From Saltatorellus ferox (GTDB lineage Bacteria; Planctomycetota; UBA1135; GCA-002686595), in assembly GCA_007751475.1 (NCBI GenBank), contig CP036434.1, positions 7,011,524 through 7,075,523 on the forward strand: 64,000 nucleotides of DNA, given 5' to 3'. Positions 24,578-32,647 of this stretch are shown piece by piece. The notes below the pieces were generated by a model that worked only from the letters and a program-made list of their open reading frames with translations, was not told where the DNA came from and searched no databases. Position 1 is the stretch's first letter, and each line of letters starts with the position of its first letter. The position numbers and the translations under genes were made by a program.

Positions 24578-26014
24578 ATGCCCTTCGTTCGCGCCTTCGG
24601 GCTACTGGCCCTTTGCCTGATCGTCTCGGCCCTTCTCTACGGCGGGGCCGGTGACGGCGCGCTGCTCGGGTTCGATGGCTACCCGCTGATCGCCGCATCG
24701 CGAGTCGGCAGCGCGGCCGATCTCTTCTCCGTGCTCGGCGACGAGCTGATGGGCGGGCGCTACCCGGACGGCGCGTTCTACCGGCCGCTCGTGCACCTAT
24801 CGTTCACGGTCAATGACTGGATGGGCGGAGGAACCCTCGACCCCGCGCCGTTTCGGTGGACTGACGTCGTGATCGCAGCGATCGCGGCGACGGTGATCGG
24901 CGCCATCGCTGCGCGGCTCATCGAGCGTCTATGGCCCGTCCCGAACCTGCGCGTTCCGGCGGCCGTGGCCGCCGTGATCGCGGCGCTGGTGTTTCTCATG
25001 CATCGGTCTCAGCTCGACGTCGTTCCCTACGCGCCGAGGCGCGCGGATGCCCTCTGCGTTCTCTTCGTCGCGGGGGCCGCGCTCGAGGCGCTGGGCGCAA
25101 GGCGCGGGTGGGCGATCGCGCTGCTGTCGCTCGCCGCCTTCTTCTCCAAGGAGACCGGTGTGATCGCGGTCCCGCTGGTCGCCTTGATCGCCGTCCTGGC
25201 GCCGCCGCTCGAAGACGATGCCTGGAGGCCGCGCTGGATCGCGGTGGCCGCGTGCGCTGGCGCCGTCGCCGTCGGCGTCGCCGTCCGAACCGCGGTACTC
25301 GGCGGGCTGGGCGGTCATGCCGAATCGGGCACGGCGGCGGCCCGTGACGGCGCGGGTGAGATCGTCTGGACCCTGTGGCAGCTCCTCGCCGCCGGAGTCC
25401 CCGGCGGTGCGCCTCTGGTCCTGGGGCTCATCGCGGCGGCGGCGATCGGGCTGCCCCCCACGGGAACCACAGGCCGCACGACCGTGATCGCCGCAGCGGT
25501 CTGGGCGCTCGCGGCGCTCGGCATCACCGCGTTCTCGGGTCGCGCCCACATGTGGTACGTGGTGGCGCTCCTCCCGAGCGTGGCCATTCTCGCGGGGACG
25601 GCCGTCGGCGCAGCGCTCGCCCTGCGACGCCCCGCACCGATCGCGGCGGGCGCCGCGGCCCTCGTCCTGGCCGGCCTCTTGATGGGAGCCTCCAGGAACG
25701 GGCCGCAGTCGGAGGCGCTCGCATTGGCCGGCCCGGTCGCCAGGGACCAGGTCGCCCGCTTCACCGCCCTCGTCACCGAGCTCCCACCCGGCGCGCGCGC
25801 CCAACTGAACCCGTACGTGATGGGCGTGGCCGGAGGCGAGGGAGCGCCGCCGGTCTTCCTCCACGCCAGCTACAGCTTGCAGGCGCTCGCCGACCTGCTT
25901 CGTCCCGACCTCGAGATCGCGGTCGTCCCACCGGGTCAACCGACCCCTCCGGGCGCGATGGCCACGATCGAACTCATCTTCGGCCCACCGCCGCCGGACG
26001 TCCTCCCCCACTGA
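24578..26014 (+). CDS. Polytopic GT-C-like membrane protein (TMTC/PMT-like)
   Basis: 478 residues, about 10-12 hydrophobic helices. The N-terminal DGAFYRPLVHLSFTVNDW resembles the YRPL loop motif of TMTC-type mannosyltransferases, and FFSKETGVIAVPLVALI is the KE(T)G motif of the same group. This suggests a lipid-linked-sugar-dependent glycosyltransferase, at moderate certainty. Its last ~70 codons and 3' flank have a degraded second copy at 47649-47800. It lies 21 bases after the phosphodiesterase gene. Confidence 0.62.
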   Translation: MPFVRAFGLLALCLIVSALLYGGAGDGALLGFDGYPLIAASRVGSAADLFSVLGDELMGGRYPDGAFYRPLVHLSFTVNDWMGGGTLDPAPFRWTDVVIAAIAATVIGAIAARLIERLWPVPNLRVPAAVAAVIAALVFLMHRSQLDVVPYAPRRADALCVLFVAGAALEALGARRGWAIALLSLAAFFSKETGVIAVPLVALIAVLAPPLEDDAWRPRWIAVAACAGAVAVGVAVRTAVLGGLGGHAESGTAAARDGAGEIVWTLWQLLAAGVPGGAPLVLGLIAAAAIGLPPTGTTGRTTVIAAAVWALAALGITAFSGRAHMWYVVALLPSVAILAGTAVGAALALRRPAPIAAGAAALVLAGLLMGASRNGPQSEALALAGPVARDQVARFTALVTELPPGARAQLNPYVMGVAGGEGAPPVFLHASYSLQALADLLRPDLEIAVVPPGQPTPPGAMATIELIFGPPPPDVLPH

Positions 26015-26126
26015 TCCCCTGCTTGGCTGGTCTCGGGCGATACGGAACCGGCGACATCGTGATCTCGCCAGGATTCTTCGCTCCTGCCCGTCGTCGATTT
26101 CTCGGCGGTGTCGTTTTCCCTCTGCG

Positions 26127-27389
26127 ATGCCCACCTTCCCTATCTGTCTCCTGATCCTCCTCTCCCTGCTTGCTGATGCCGCGGCCCAGGAGGGCCCCGC
26201 AGGAGCTGTGGCAGCGGAACCGGACCGCACCGCGCCGTTCGGCAGTGCGACCAGCGTCCAGCAGCTGAAGGGCGGCGACCTCCTCGTGGCCCTTCCATCG
26301 GGGCAGATCTGCGTGATCGATGTCGAGAGCGGGGCGACGATCTCCGACTACCGGACCGCTGACTCGTGGGCGCCGGGGACTTCGGGGGTCTCGTGCTGGC
26401 TTGCTCCTGACCAGCGCCACCTGGCACTCGGACCCATCGGTGGTCCGCTCGAGATCCGCGCCTTCGAGGAAACGAGCATCGGGCAACCCGAGACCGCACT
26501 CGAGGTGGAGCCCAAGAGGACCGTCGAGGTCGTTATCGAGACAGCTACCGAGGCCGTCGTCGAAGGGAGTACGGGCTGGACCGAGGCATGCTGGACTCCA
26601 GGCGGCGGCCACCTGGTGACCTGGCGCCGCGACTGGTTCCACGGTCCACCGGAGCGCTTCATCAACGTCTGGGCGCTCGACGGGACCTTGGCCTGGCGGG
26701 GACCGCTCGCGTCCGACGTCGCGGTGCATCCGACGATCGATCAAGTCGCCATCGTCGAGACCAACCGCGTGACCATCGGCTGGCCTGACTCGGGTTTCCG
26801 AGGGGTCGATATCCCTGGCGCACACGGGACGATCGCCTACTCGCCCGACGGTTCCCAGATAGCCGTCGGCGGTACGTCGAAACAGATCGACCTGGATGAA
26901 GATCGTCCGTGGCGACGTCCTGGCGGAGGCCGATTGGCCACCATCACGATTCTCGACGCTTCCTCGTGCGAAATTCGGTCCAGAACTCAACCCGATGGAT
27001 GGCCCCACCAGTGGCTCCAGCGCATCAGCTGGAGCCCTACAGGCGAGCATCTTGGTTTCAGCGCGGGCAAGGGCTACAGCGGCGGCACGGTCAGGGCAGC
27101 GGACATGAAGACCATCCATACCTTCTTCGCAGGAGGCCAGATGTGGGCGATCCTCGAGGGTTTCTGGGTGAACGAGCGCTTCTATCGGCCTTACCTGTTC
27201 ATGGACTACCGACCGGGCGATCGATCTTTGGTCCTCGATATCAAAGACCCGGCGGCACGCACCATGACGCCGCAGAAAGACTGGCGCGGCGTCACCCGGC
27301 TCACAGGCACGGAAGACGTGATCGTGCGGCACGCCGAGGGAATCGCACGGGTCACACCATCGACCATGAAGGTTCAATGGGAACGGTAG
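26127..27389 (+). CDS. Secreted beta-propeller protein, unknown function
   Basis: 420 residues with a cleavable signal (ICLLILLSLLADAAAQ). The mature part has repeated WD40/TolB-like strands: QLKGGDLLVALPSGQICVID, HGTIAYSPDGSQIAVGGTSK and WLQRISWSPTGEHLGFSAGK. No catalytic motif is evident. It follows the envelope cluster but is separated by 112 bases. The 190 bases after its stop hold no gene. They contain one copy of a dispersed motif (27503-27525) repeated at 30122. Confidence 0.6.
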   Translation: MPTFPICLLILLSLLADAAAQEGPAGAVAAEPDRTAPFGSATSVQQLKGGDLLVALPSGQICVIDVESGATISDYRTADSWAPGTSGVSCWLAPDQRHLALGPIGGPLEIRAFEETSIGQPETALEVEPKRTVEVVIETATEAVVEGSTGWTEACWTPGGGHLVTWRRDWFHGPPERFINVWALDGTLAWRGPLASDVAVHPTIDQVAIVETNRVTIGWPDSGFRGVDIPGAHGTIAYSPDGSQIAVGGTSKQIDLDEDRPWRRPGGGRLATITILDASSCEIRSRTQPDGWPHQWLQRISWSPTGEHLGFSAGKGYSGGTVRAADMKTIHTFFAGGQMWAILEGFWVNERFYRPYLFMDYRPGDRSLVLDIKDPAARTMTPQKDWRGVTRLTGTEDVIVRHAEGIARVTPSTMKVQWER

Positions 27390-27579
27390 CCATCGGAACA
27401 CAGTGCTACTTGGAGGGCGGCGATTGCATTCGGCAGCAGAGCTCTTGCCCGCCTCCCATGGCCCCTCGCTCGCGGAATCGACTGGTGTGGCGCGGACTCC
27501 TTGGCGATACCGAACCCGACCCAGGGCCGCATGCGAAAAGCTCATGCCCGCTGCGCGGAATCAGCTATTCGCCACACCC

Positions 27580-29091
27580 TCAGAGCTTGCGGCGGATCAA
27601 CGCAGGCAAGTCGTAGTCCGGGTCGCCGCGGTAGACGAAGAAGATCCAGGTGAGCGCGAACACCCCCACCATAACGGCACCCGCGCCGAAGACCGGCACG
27701 AAGCCCTGCAGGTCGAGGCCCCACTTGCACCATGCGAGGAACCCGAGCGGTACGAGGCTCCCGACCAGCGCGCGGCCGAAAACGTGGCGCAGGTACTGCG
27801 TGACCGGGACGTGGATCTCGGCGCATGCCAGCTTGAGCACGTAGCCCGCGAACAGGACGTTGGGGATCGCGGTGCCGAGGGCGACGCCGACCAATCCGTA
27901 GGGTCCGATCAAGGCGACGCTGAGCGCGACATTGAGTACGCCCATCCCCAGGAACGCGATCGCCGGCTTGCGCGGCTCTCCGAGCCCCATGAGCATCGGA
28001 AGCGCGACGCCCCGGATCGGCAGGAAGGCGAAGAAGCTGAGCATGAGGATCTGGGTCACCACACCTGAGCGCGGGTGGTACTGGTCCTGGAGCCACCACG
28101 CCAGGAACTCTGGCCCGAGGACCAGCAGGTAGAGTCCGACGCATAGCGACAGCGAAAGCGCCATCTTCGAGTACTTGAGGAAGACTCCGCCGAGGTCCGA
28201 AGAATCTCCCTCAGCGCGTAACCGCGTGGCGTAGGGCATCACGACCATCCCGATACCGAGCACCAGCGCGATCAAGTACTCGAAGAACTTGTTCCCGAAG
28301 TCGTAGTCGGCGATCGCTGCCGGATCCGACAGAAACTCTCCGATGACGAGCGCATCCGCGCGGAAGGCAAGCTGCGCGCCCATGTTGAGCAGAAGCGTGA
28401 AGAGGCTGAAGCCCAGGATCGAGCGCAGCAACGTCCGGTCGTAGTGGGCGAGCCCGAAGTGAACCTCCGGGTGTCGGAGCTTCACGATCCCCAGTGCCAC
28501 GACGAACTCGACGACCTGACTGAAGATCATCGCGAAGGCGAGCACCTCGATCGACGCGTCGTGCATGAGCAGTCCGATCGACAGCAGGAAGCGCAAGAGT
28601 AGCTCAGCCGCCATGATCGCATTGCGGTGATGGAAGTCGTGGTAGGCCTCAAGGATGCCGTAGGGAAGGCGCATCACGAAGCCCATGGCGACGGACGCAA
28701 CCACCACCCAGTACGCCAGCGCCGCGGATTCCCCCACGCCGAGCACCGCCACGGTGGGCTTCTCCAGGAAGGTACCCGTGAAGTAGACCGACGCGGCGCC
28801 TCCGACCGAGAACGCGAGAGCGCCAAGCCCGACACACATCGCGAAGCACGTCGAAACAACGCGCCGTACTTCATCCAGATCCTTGCGCCCGAGGGCCGCC
28901 GAAAGAAACCGCACGGACGCCATCGGCACGCCGGCGATCAGCAGCTTGAGCGCGCCGGTCAAGGCCACGATCTCCAGCCACACGCCGTAAGACTCGGTCC
29001 CGAGCCGCTCGGCCATGAAGGGCGTCAGCTTCAACATCGCCACGATCTGCAGGATCGTCAGGAGCCAGGAGGAGCCGATGTGCTTGAGCAT
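27580..29091 (-). CDS. Wzx/MVF-type polysaccharide flippase
   Basis: 503 residues with about 14 hydrophobic helices and no soluble domain. Typical start: NWhole-chain features include LTPFMAERLGTESYGVWLEI, FSLFTLLLNMGAQLAFRADA, LVIGEFLSDPAAIADYDFGN and the late IGPYGLVGVALGTAIPNVLF. These match the polysaccharide_synt / MVF family that moves lipid-linked oligosaccharides across the inner membrane. It faces the envelope cluster, consistent with a shared surface-polysaccharide pathway. An internal 25-bp stretch (28061-28085) recurs upstream of the gene. Confidence 0.82.
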   Translation of the reverse strand: MLKHIGSSWLLTILQIVAMLKLTPFMAERLGTESYGVWLEIVALTGALKLLIAGVPMASVRFLSAALGRKDLDEVRRVVSTCFAMCVGLGALAFSVGGAASVYFTGTFLEKPTVAVLGVGESAALAYWVVVASVAMGFVMRLPYGILEAYHDFHHRNAIMAAELLLRFLLSIGLLMHDASIEVLAFAMIFSQVVEFVVALGIVKLRHPEVHFGLAHYDRTLLRSILGFSLFTLLLNMGAQLAFRADALVIGEFLSDPAAIADYDFGNKFFEYLIALVLGIGMVVMPYATRLRAEGDSSDLGGVFLKYSKMALSLSLCVGLYLLVLGPEFLAWWLQDQYHPRSGVVTQILMLSFFAFLPIRGVALPMLMGLGEPRKPAIAFLGMGVLNVALSVALIGPYGLVGVALGTAIPNVLFAGYVLKLACAEIHVPVTQYLRHVFGRALVGSLVPLGFLAWCKWGLDLQGFVPVFGAGAVMVGVFALTWIFFVYRGDPDYDLPALIRRKL

Positions 29092-29176
29092 GGGCGCAGA
29101 GAGGTGCGCAGAGGGGAAGCGGGCGAGAGTGAAAGTGGGAGCTACGGTAGCGACTCATCAACCGATCCAGTCGCGT

Positions 29177-29188
29177 GGCGGTACCGCC
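29177..29188. repeat. GGCGGTACCGCC palindrome
   Basis: Perfect 12-bp palindrome in the interval between the flippase and DUF5984 genes, the first of several GGTACC-centred palindromes around the latter gene. Confidence 0.7.
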
Positions 29189-29191
29189 GCG

Positions 29192-29216
29192 ACACCTGAG
29201 CGCGGGTAGTACTGGT
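29192..29216. repeat. 25-bp copy of an internal flippase segment
   Basis: Matches 28061-28085, inside the flippase gene, at 24 of 25 bases. It lies between the two GGTACC palindromes upstream of the flippase start. Confidence 0.75.
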
Positions 29217-29230
29217 GGCGGTACCGCCAC
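29215..29230. repeat. GTGGCGGTACCGCCAC palindrome
   Basis: Perfect 16-bp palindrome 75 bases before the DUF5984 start. Half-sites or variants recur at 30085 and five times within 30201-30296, on the other side of that gene. Confidence 0.7.
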
Positions 29231-29304
29231 GGTCGTCGCTCTATCGACCGAGACGATCATCGGTGCGGCGAACTCTCGTCGTTCGAACAGGTTACCCTCT
29301 GGGG

Positions 29305-30069
29305 ATGCGATTTCGATTCCAGCTTCTCCCTCCTGAGAAGATCGAGCCCTGGGGAGAACCGCCGCGGCAGACGCTTAGCTGGTTCGCGCTCACCGACGGC
29401 TTCTTCAGCATCGACACGGACGCTGGCGCGCTCTGCTGCTATTCGCCAGCTGTTGTCGAGCGCTTTGGCTCGGAGAACCCCGGTCTCGAGTACCAGGTGG
29501 CCGCGATGGCGCGTGACGTTCTCGACGCGATCCCAGGCGCACTCGCTCCCCTTCCCACCGCGCTGGAGGACTTGATGGCCGAGTGGCCCCAGTTCTCCGA
29601 ACGGCTATTCTCCACGGAGGGACGAACGGCAGATCCTGACGACCATTACACGGCGACACGCTGGCTCGGCGAACGTTCGCCAGGTTTCCTCTACTTCAAT
29701 GTCAATCCGCAGGTCTTCTTCGTGCGAATACAGGATGACATCCAGATCTCCTGGGACTGCCGTGGGCGATCGATCGATGGTGCACAGGCCTTCGCGGACC
29801 CGCTCGTGGGGTCGTTCCTCGTGCCCGTTCCAGCATTCATCGAAGAAGCGCGGCGCTTCGCTGACGAACTGCTGGGAGCGATGGAGAACCTGATCAACGA
29901 CCTCGAGTCCGGGGCACGCTCTGCCCAGATCAAGGTCTCGGCGAAAGACCTTCGATCACAGCACAAGGAGTGGGTGAAGGAGTTCTCTGCGCCCTTCGTC
30001 ACGCCCCACGAACCTGACATCGAGTGGGATCAAGTTCTTGCGGCCCTTGGAAGAGTGCTTGCCCGGTGA
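29305..30069 (+). CDS. DUF5984-like protein
   Basis: 254 residues from the ATG at 29305. The N-terminus MRFRFQLLPPEKIEPWGEPP followed by LSWFALTDGFFSIDTDAGAL and CCYSP matches the DUF5984 pattern as I remember it. That family often lies near polymorphic-toxin or immunity genes. No signal peptide or membrane helix. The later region is mixed helical (IEEARRFADELLGAMENLIN). It is isolated and bracketed on both sides by GGTACC-type repeats, with no toxin gene adjacent. Function is unknown. Confidence 0.6.
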   Translation: MRFRFQLLPPEKIEPWGEPPRQTLSWFALTDGFFSIDTDAGALCCYSPAVVERFGSENPGLEYQVAAMARDVLDAIPGALAPLPTALEDLMAEWPQFSERLFSTEGRTADPDDHYTATRWLGERSPGFLYFNVNPQVFFVRIQDDIQISWDCRGRSIDGAQAFADPLVGSFLVPVPAFIEEARRFADELLGAMENLINDLESGARSAQIKVSAKDLRSQHKEWVKEFSAPFVTPHEPDIEWDQVLAALGRVLAR

Positions 30070-30128
30070 ACCTTCGGGGAAGCGTGGCGGTACCGAAGCC
30101 GAAGGCTGGATCACCACATTCGTGGCGA

Positions 30129-30215
30129 TACCGAACCCGACCCAAAGCCGCCACGTTTCGGATGGACCCAGGAGCCTACGCTCCGAAACGTGGCGGCTTT
30201 GGGTCGGGTTCGGTA
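30129..30215. repeat. Large inverted repeat, 34-bp perfect stem
   Basis: Arms 30129-30162 and 30182-30215 are perfectly complementary, with a 19-base loop. The arms carry the CGAACCCGACCCA motif also found at 27509-27521. No T-run follows on either strand. Confidence 0.9.
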
Positions 30216-30296
30216 CCGCCGGGTTCGGTACCGCCGTTGGGTCGGGTTCGGTACCGCCGGGTTCGGTACCGCCGTTGGGTCGGGTTCGGTACCGCC
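30201..30296. repeat. 38-bp tandem repeat, 2.5 units
   Basis: Units 30201-30238, 30239-30276 and a 20-base partial 30277-30296 are identical. Each full unit contains GGTACCGCC twice. The first unit overlaps the right arm of the large hairpin. It joins directly onto repeat block D. Confidence 0.9.
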
Positions 30297-30298
30297 GC

Positions 30299-30425
30299 GG
30301 GGGATGCCGTTCCTGAGTCTCTGGGTGCTCGCCCGCGTCGCGGCGCGCGCAGAACGGCGACCAATCAACGCTTGTTCGAGGCCTAGTGCGTCGTCTCACC
30401 ACCCCGCTTGGAATTCCTATCCGTC
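30299..30425 (+). repeat. Repeat block D (127-bp partial copy)
   Basis: Corresponds to the right-hand ~125 bases of the 357-bp block, with a few substitutions. It ends at the same terminus (GGAATTCCTATCCGT) as the complete copies. It precedes the beta-helix gene. Confidence 0.9.
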
Positions 30426-30492
30426 GAATGGCGGCTCTTCACTCGGTCCCATACGGTGGGCGATAGCTACCGCTCCCTCACTCGGAATCGCC

Positions 30493-32097
30493 ATGCTCCT
30501 CTCGCTTCTCTGTTCCATTGTTTCCCCCGCGTCGCCTGCCGAGATCCTCTACGTGGACCAGAGGACCGCGGACTGTCAGGCCGCTGACGGCAGCCATCGA
30601 CGGCCCTATTGCACGATCAACGGGGCGATCGACGCGGCCCAATCCGGCGACACCATTCGAGTGGCCCCGGGGACCTATCAAGAGGAGCTGTACCTGACCA
30701 AGGACCTCAGGATCGAGGGTATGGCTGGGGCTGCCGTCACTCGAATCGACGGCGAATTCCAGCGCAGGGTCGTCACGGTCACGGCGTCCGCCGCGGTGAC
30801 CCTGAGAGGCCTGACACTGCAGAACGGCAACGCCTCGCACGCAGGAGGGATCTGGAACCGCCACATCGTGCGAGTCTTCGAATGTGTCATCGAACGCAAC
30901 CAGGGTCTTGACAACGCCGGACTCGGCATTGCGTCGGGAGGCATCTGCTCCTTGGGGGAAGAACTCACGATCGAGGATAGCGTCGTGAGCCACAACCGGC
31001 TCTCCGTGTTCACCTACGGCGCAGGTTCCGCGATCATGGCGTTCCCAGGCTCTGAGATCGGTGCCTTCGTGGACATCCGCAACTGCACGATCGCGAACAA
31101 CGAAGCACCGAACTTCCCGGAAGCAACAGCGATCTACGCTGGCGGGGCGTCGCTCTACGTGACGAACACAACGGTGAGCGGCAATCAAGGAGGTGGCGTT
31201 CTCTTCGAGGCGTTTCAAGGGGGCCTGATCAAGGAGGAGTGTCGCCTGAATCACTGCACTATCGTGGACAACCATGGGCTCGACTACGCCGGTGTAGGAG
31301 CACGTCCCAATGCCCTTCCCCAGACGCTGGTCATCGAGAATTCGATCGTCGCCGGCAACGGCGCCATGAGCTTCGAGGGTGACGTCCGCGGTGCCATGCG
31401 CTCCGCAGGTCACAATTTGATTGGCTCCGTTGGTCCCACAACCGGCCTGTCGCCTGGGCTGGGAGATCTCATGGGAGCGCCAGGAGCACCGGTTCTGGCG
31501 CATCTGACGGCGCTCGAATTTGCGGGCGGACTGGGTCCAACCCACGGTCTGGAGCCCATCAGCCCGGCCATCGACGCAGCCGGGGCGTCGCCGGATCCTC
31601 CATTGGATCAGCGCGGGGTCGCGCGGCCCATCGGCGCTGTGGACATGGGAGCACGCGAGATGAGTCGAAGCGTCGACGTCTCGGTCTGCTCGGCAGAACC
31701 CAACTCCACCGGCAGGAGAGGTCGCGTGACCGTTTCGACCGATGGCTCGCTCCTCGGCAACGCCGTGGACCTGACGGCCCTCGACCTCCCGCGATTTGTG
31801 ACAACCATCTTCCTTGCGTCCAGGGCGATCACGACCGGAAGCCAGCCGGCGGGCAGCAGCGGCATACTTTGCCTCGGGCCTGACCTCGGACTCTTGAATC
31901 GCGGAGCCAGGATCGTCCGATCCGATGGCCTGGGGCGGGCGAGCCTTCGCATCGACCTCACCACGCTACCGACGTCGATGGGCTCAACCGCCGCTGCCGC
32001 CGGAGAGTCCTGGTACTTCCAGGCCTGGCACCGTGACAGGACGGACGTCGGGGTCACGTCTGGATTGAGCTCGGCGGTCCAGGCTAACTGGCAGTAG
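30493..32097 (+). CDS. Secreted right-handed beta-helix protein with NSTG-type C-terminal domain
   Basis: 534 residues. The ATG at 30493 gives a signal peptide (LLSLLCSIVSPASPA). Residues ~17-390 are parallel beta-helix: IDAAQSGDTIRVAPGTYQEE, LTIEDSVVSHNRLSVF, VDIRNCTIANNEAP, closed by a choice-of-anchor segment SPAIDAAG...DMGARE. The final ~140 residues are a domain beginning CSAEPNSTGRRGRVTV and ending GESWYFQAWHRDRTDVG. The same type of domain ends other secreted proteins here. The last 57 codons lie inside repeat block A. This is the only intact gene in which the block forms part of the complete domain. Confidence 0.78.
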   Translation: MLLSLLCSIVSPASPAEILYVDQRTADCQAADGSHRRPYCTINGAIDAAQSGDTIRVAPGTYQEELYLTKDLRIEGMAGAAVTRIDGEFQRRVVTVTASAAVTLRGLTLQNGNASHAGGIWNRHIVRVFECVIERNQGLDNAGLGIASGGICSLGEELTIEDSVVSHNRLSVFTYGAGSAIMAFPGSEIGAFVDIRNCTIANNEAPNFPEATAIYAGGASLYVTNTTVSGNQGGGVLFEAFQGGLIKEECRLNHCTIVDNHGLDYAGVGARPNALPQTLVIENSIVAGNGAMSFEGDVRGAMRSAGHNLIGSVGPTTGLSPGLGDLMGAPGAPVLAHLTALEFAGGLGPTHGLEPISPAIDAAGASPDPPLDQRGVARPIGAVDMGAREMSRSVDVSVCSAEPNSTGRRGRVTVSTDGSLLGNAVDLTALDLPRFVTTIFLASRAITTGSQPAGSSGILCLGPDLGLLNRGARIVRSDGLGRASLRIDLTTLPTSMGSTAAAAGESWYFQAWHRDRTDVGVTSGLSSAVQANWQ

Positions 32098-32280
32098 TTG
32101 CGGCGGCGGTACTTCGTCGCCAGTCGTTCGGCGAGTCTCAGATCGCGCGGCCGGGGGGGATGCCGTGCCTGAGTCTCTGGGTGCTCGCCCGCGTCGCGGC
32201 GCGCGCAGAACGGCGAGCAATCAACGCCTGCTCGAGGCCTAGTGCGTCGTTTCGCCACCCCGCTTGGAATTCCTATCCGT
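31924..32280 (+). repeat. Repeat block A (357 bp, complete copy)
   Basis: Nearly identical to blocks B (36777-37133) and C (42541-42890 plus 44470-44475). It contains the last 57 codons and stop of the beta-helix gene plus 183 bases of non-coding DNA, and ends TTGGAATTCCTATCCGT. To its right, 32281-32647 has no gene. Confidence 0.95.
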
Positions 32281-32523
32281 CTCGACAACCCGCAGTCCCT
32301 CTTCCCAACGGCAAGCCACCATGGCGGACAAGGCCATCACCCCCCTGAGGGCCGGTCCTCGGCGGCCTCAAGTCGATGGTCACGGCAGCTCGAGCCGGGT
32401 AATCCTCCCGGGTACCAGCTGGACTGGAAGTCCCATCTGTTGGAGGTGGGAAGTGTCCGACGGATGGGCGGCCCGGGCGGGCTGTCGGGAGGCCGTCCAC
32501 CGTGGTTTGAAACCCGATGCTTC

Positions 32524-32557
32524 GCCATGGCCTTCCGGGCGCCATGGCCTTCCGGGC
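32524..32557. repeat. 17-bp tandem repeat, two perfect units
   Basis: Unit GCCATGGCCTTCCGGGC is repeated twice, followed by a degraded third unit. It lies in the gene-free interval 32281-32647, where nothing else is recognisable. Confidence 0.85.
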
Positions 32558-32647
32558 GCCACGGACTTCCGAAGCGTTTCGAGAACCCTCACCCTGCCCG
32601 GTGCCCATTCGCGCCGGGCAGGGTTGGATGCCCGCCGAGGTGCCGAC

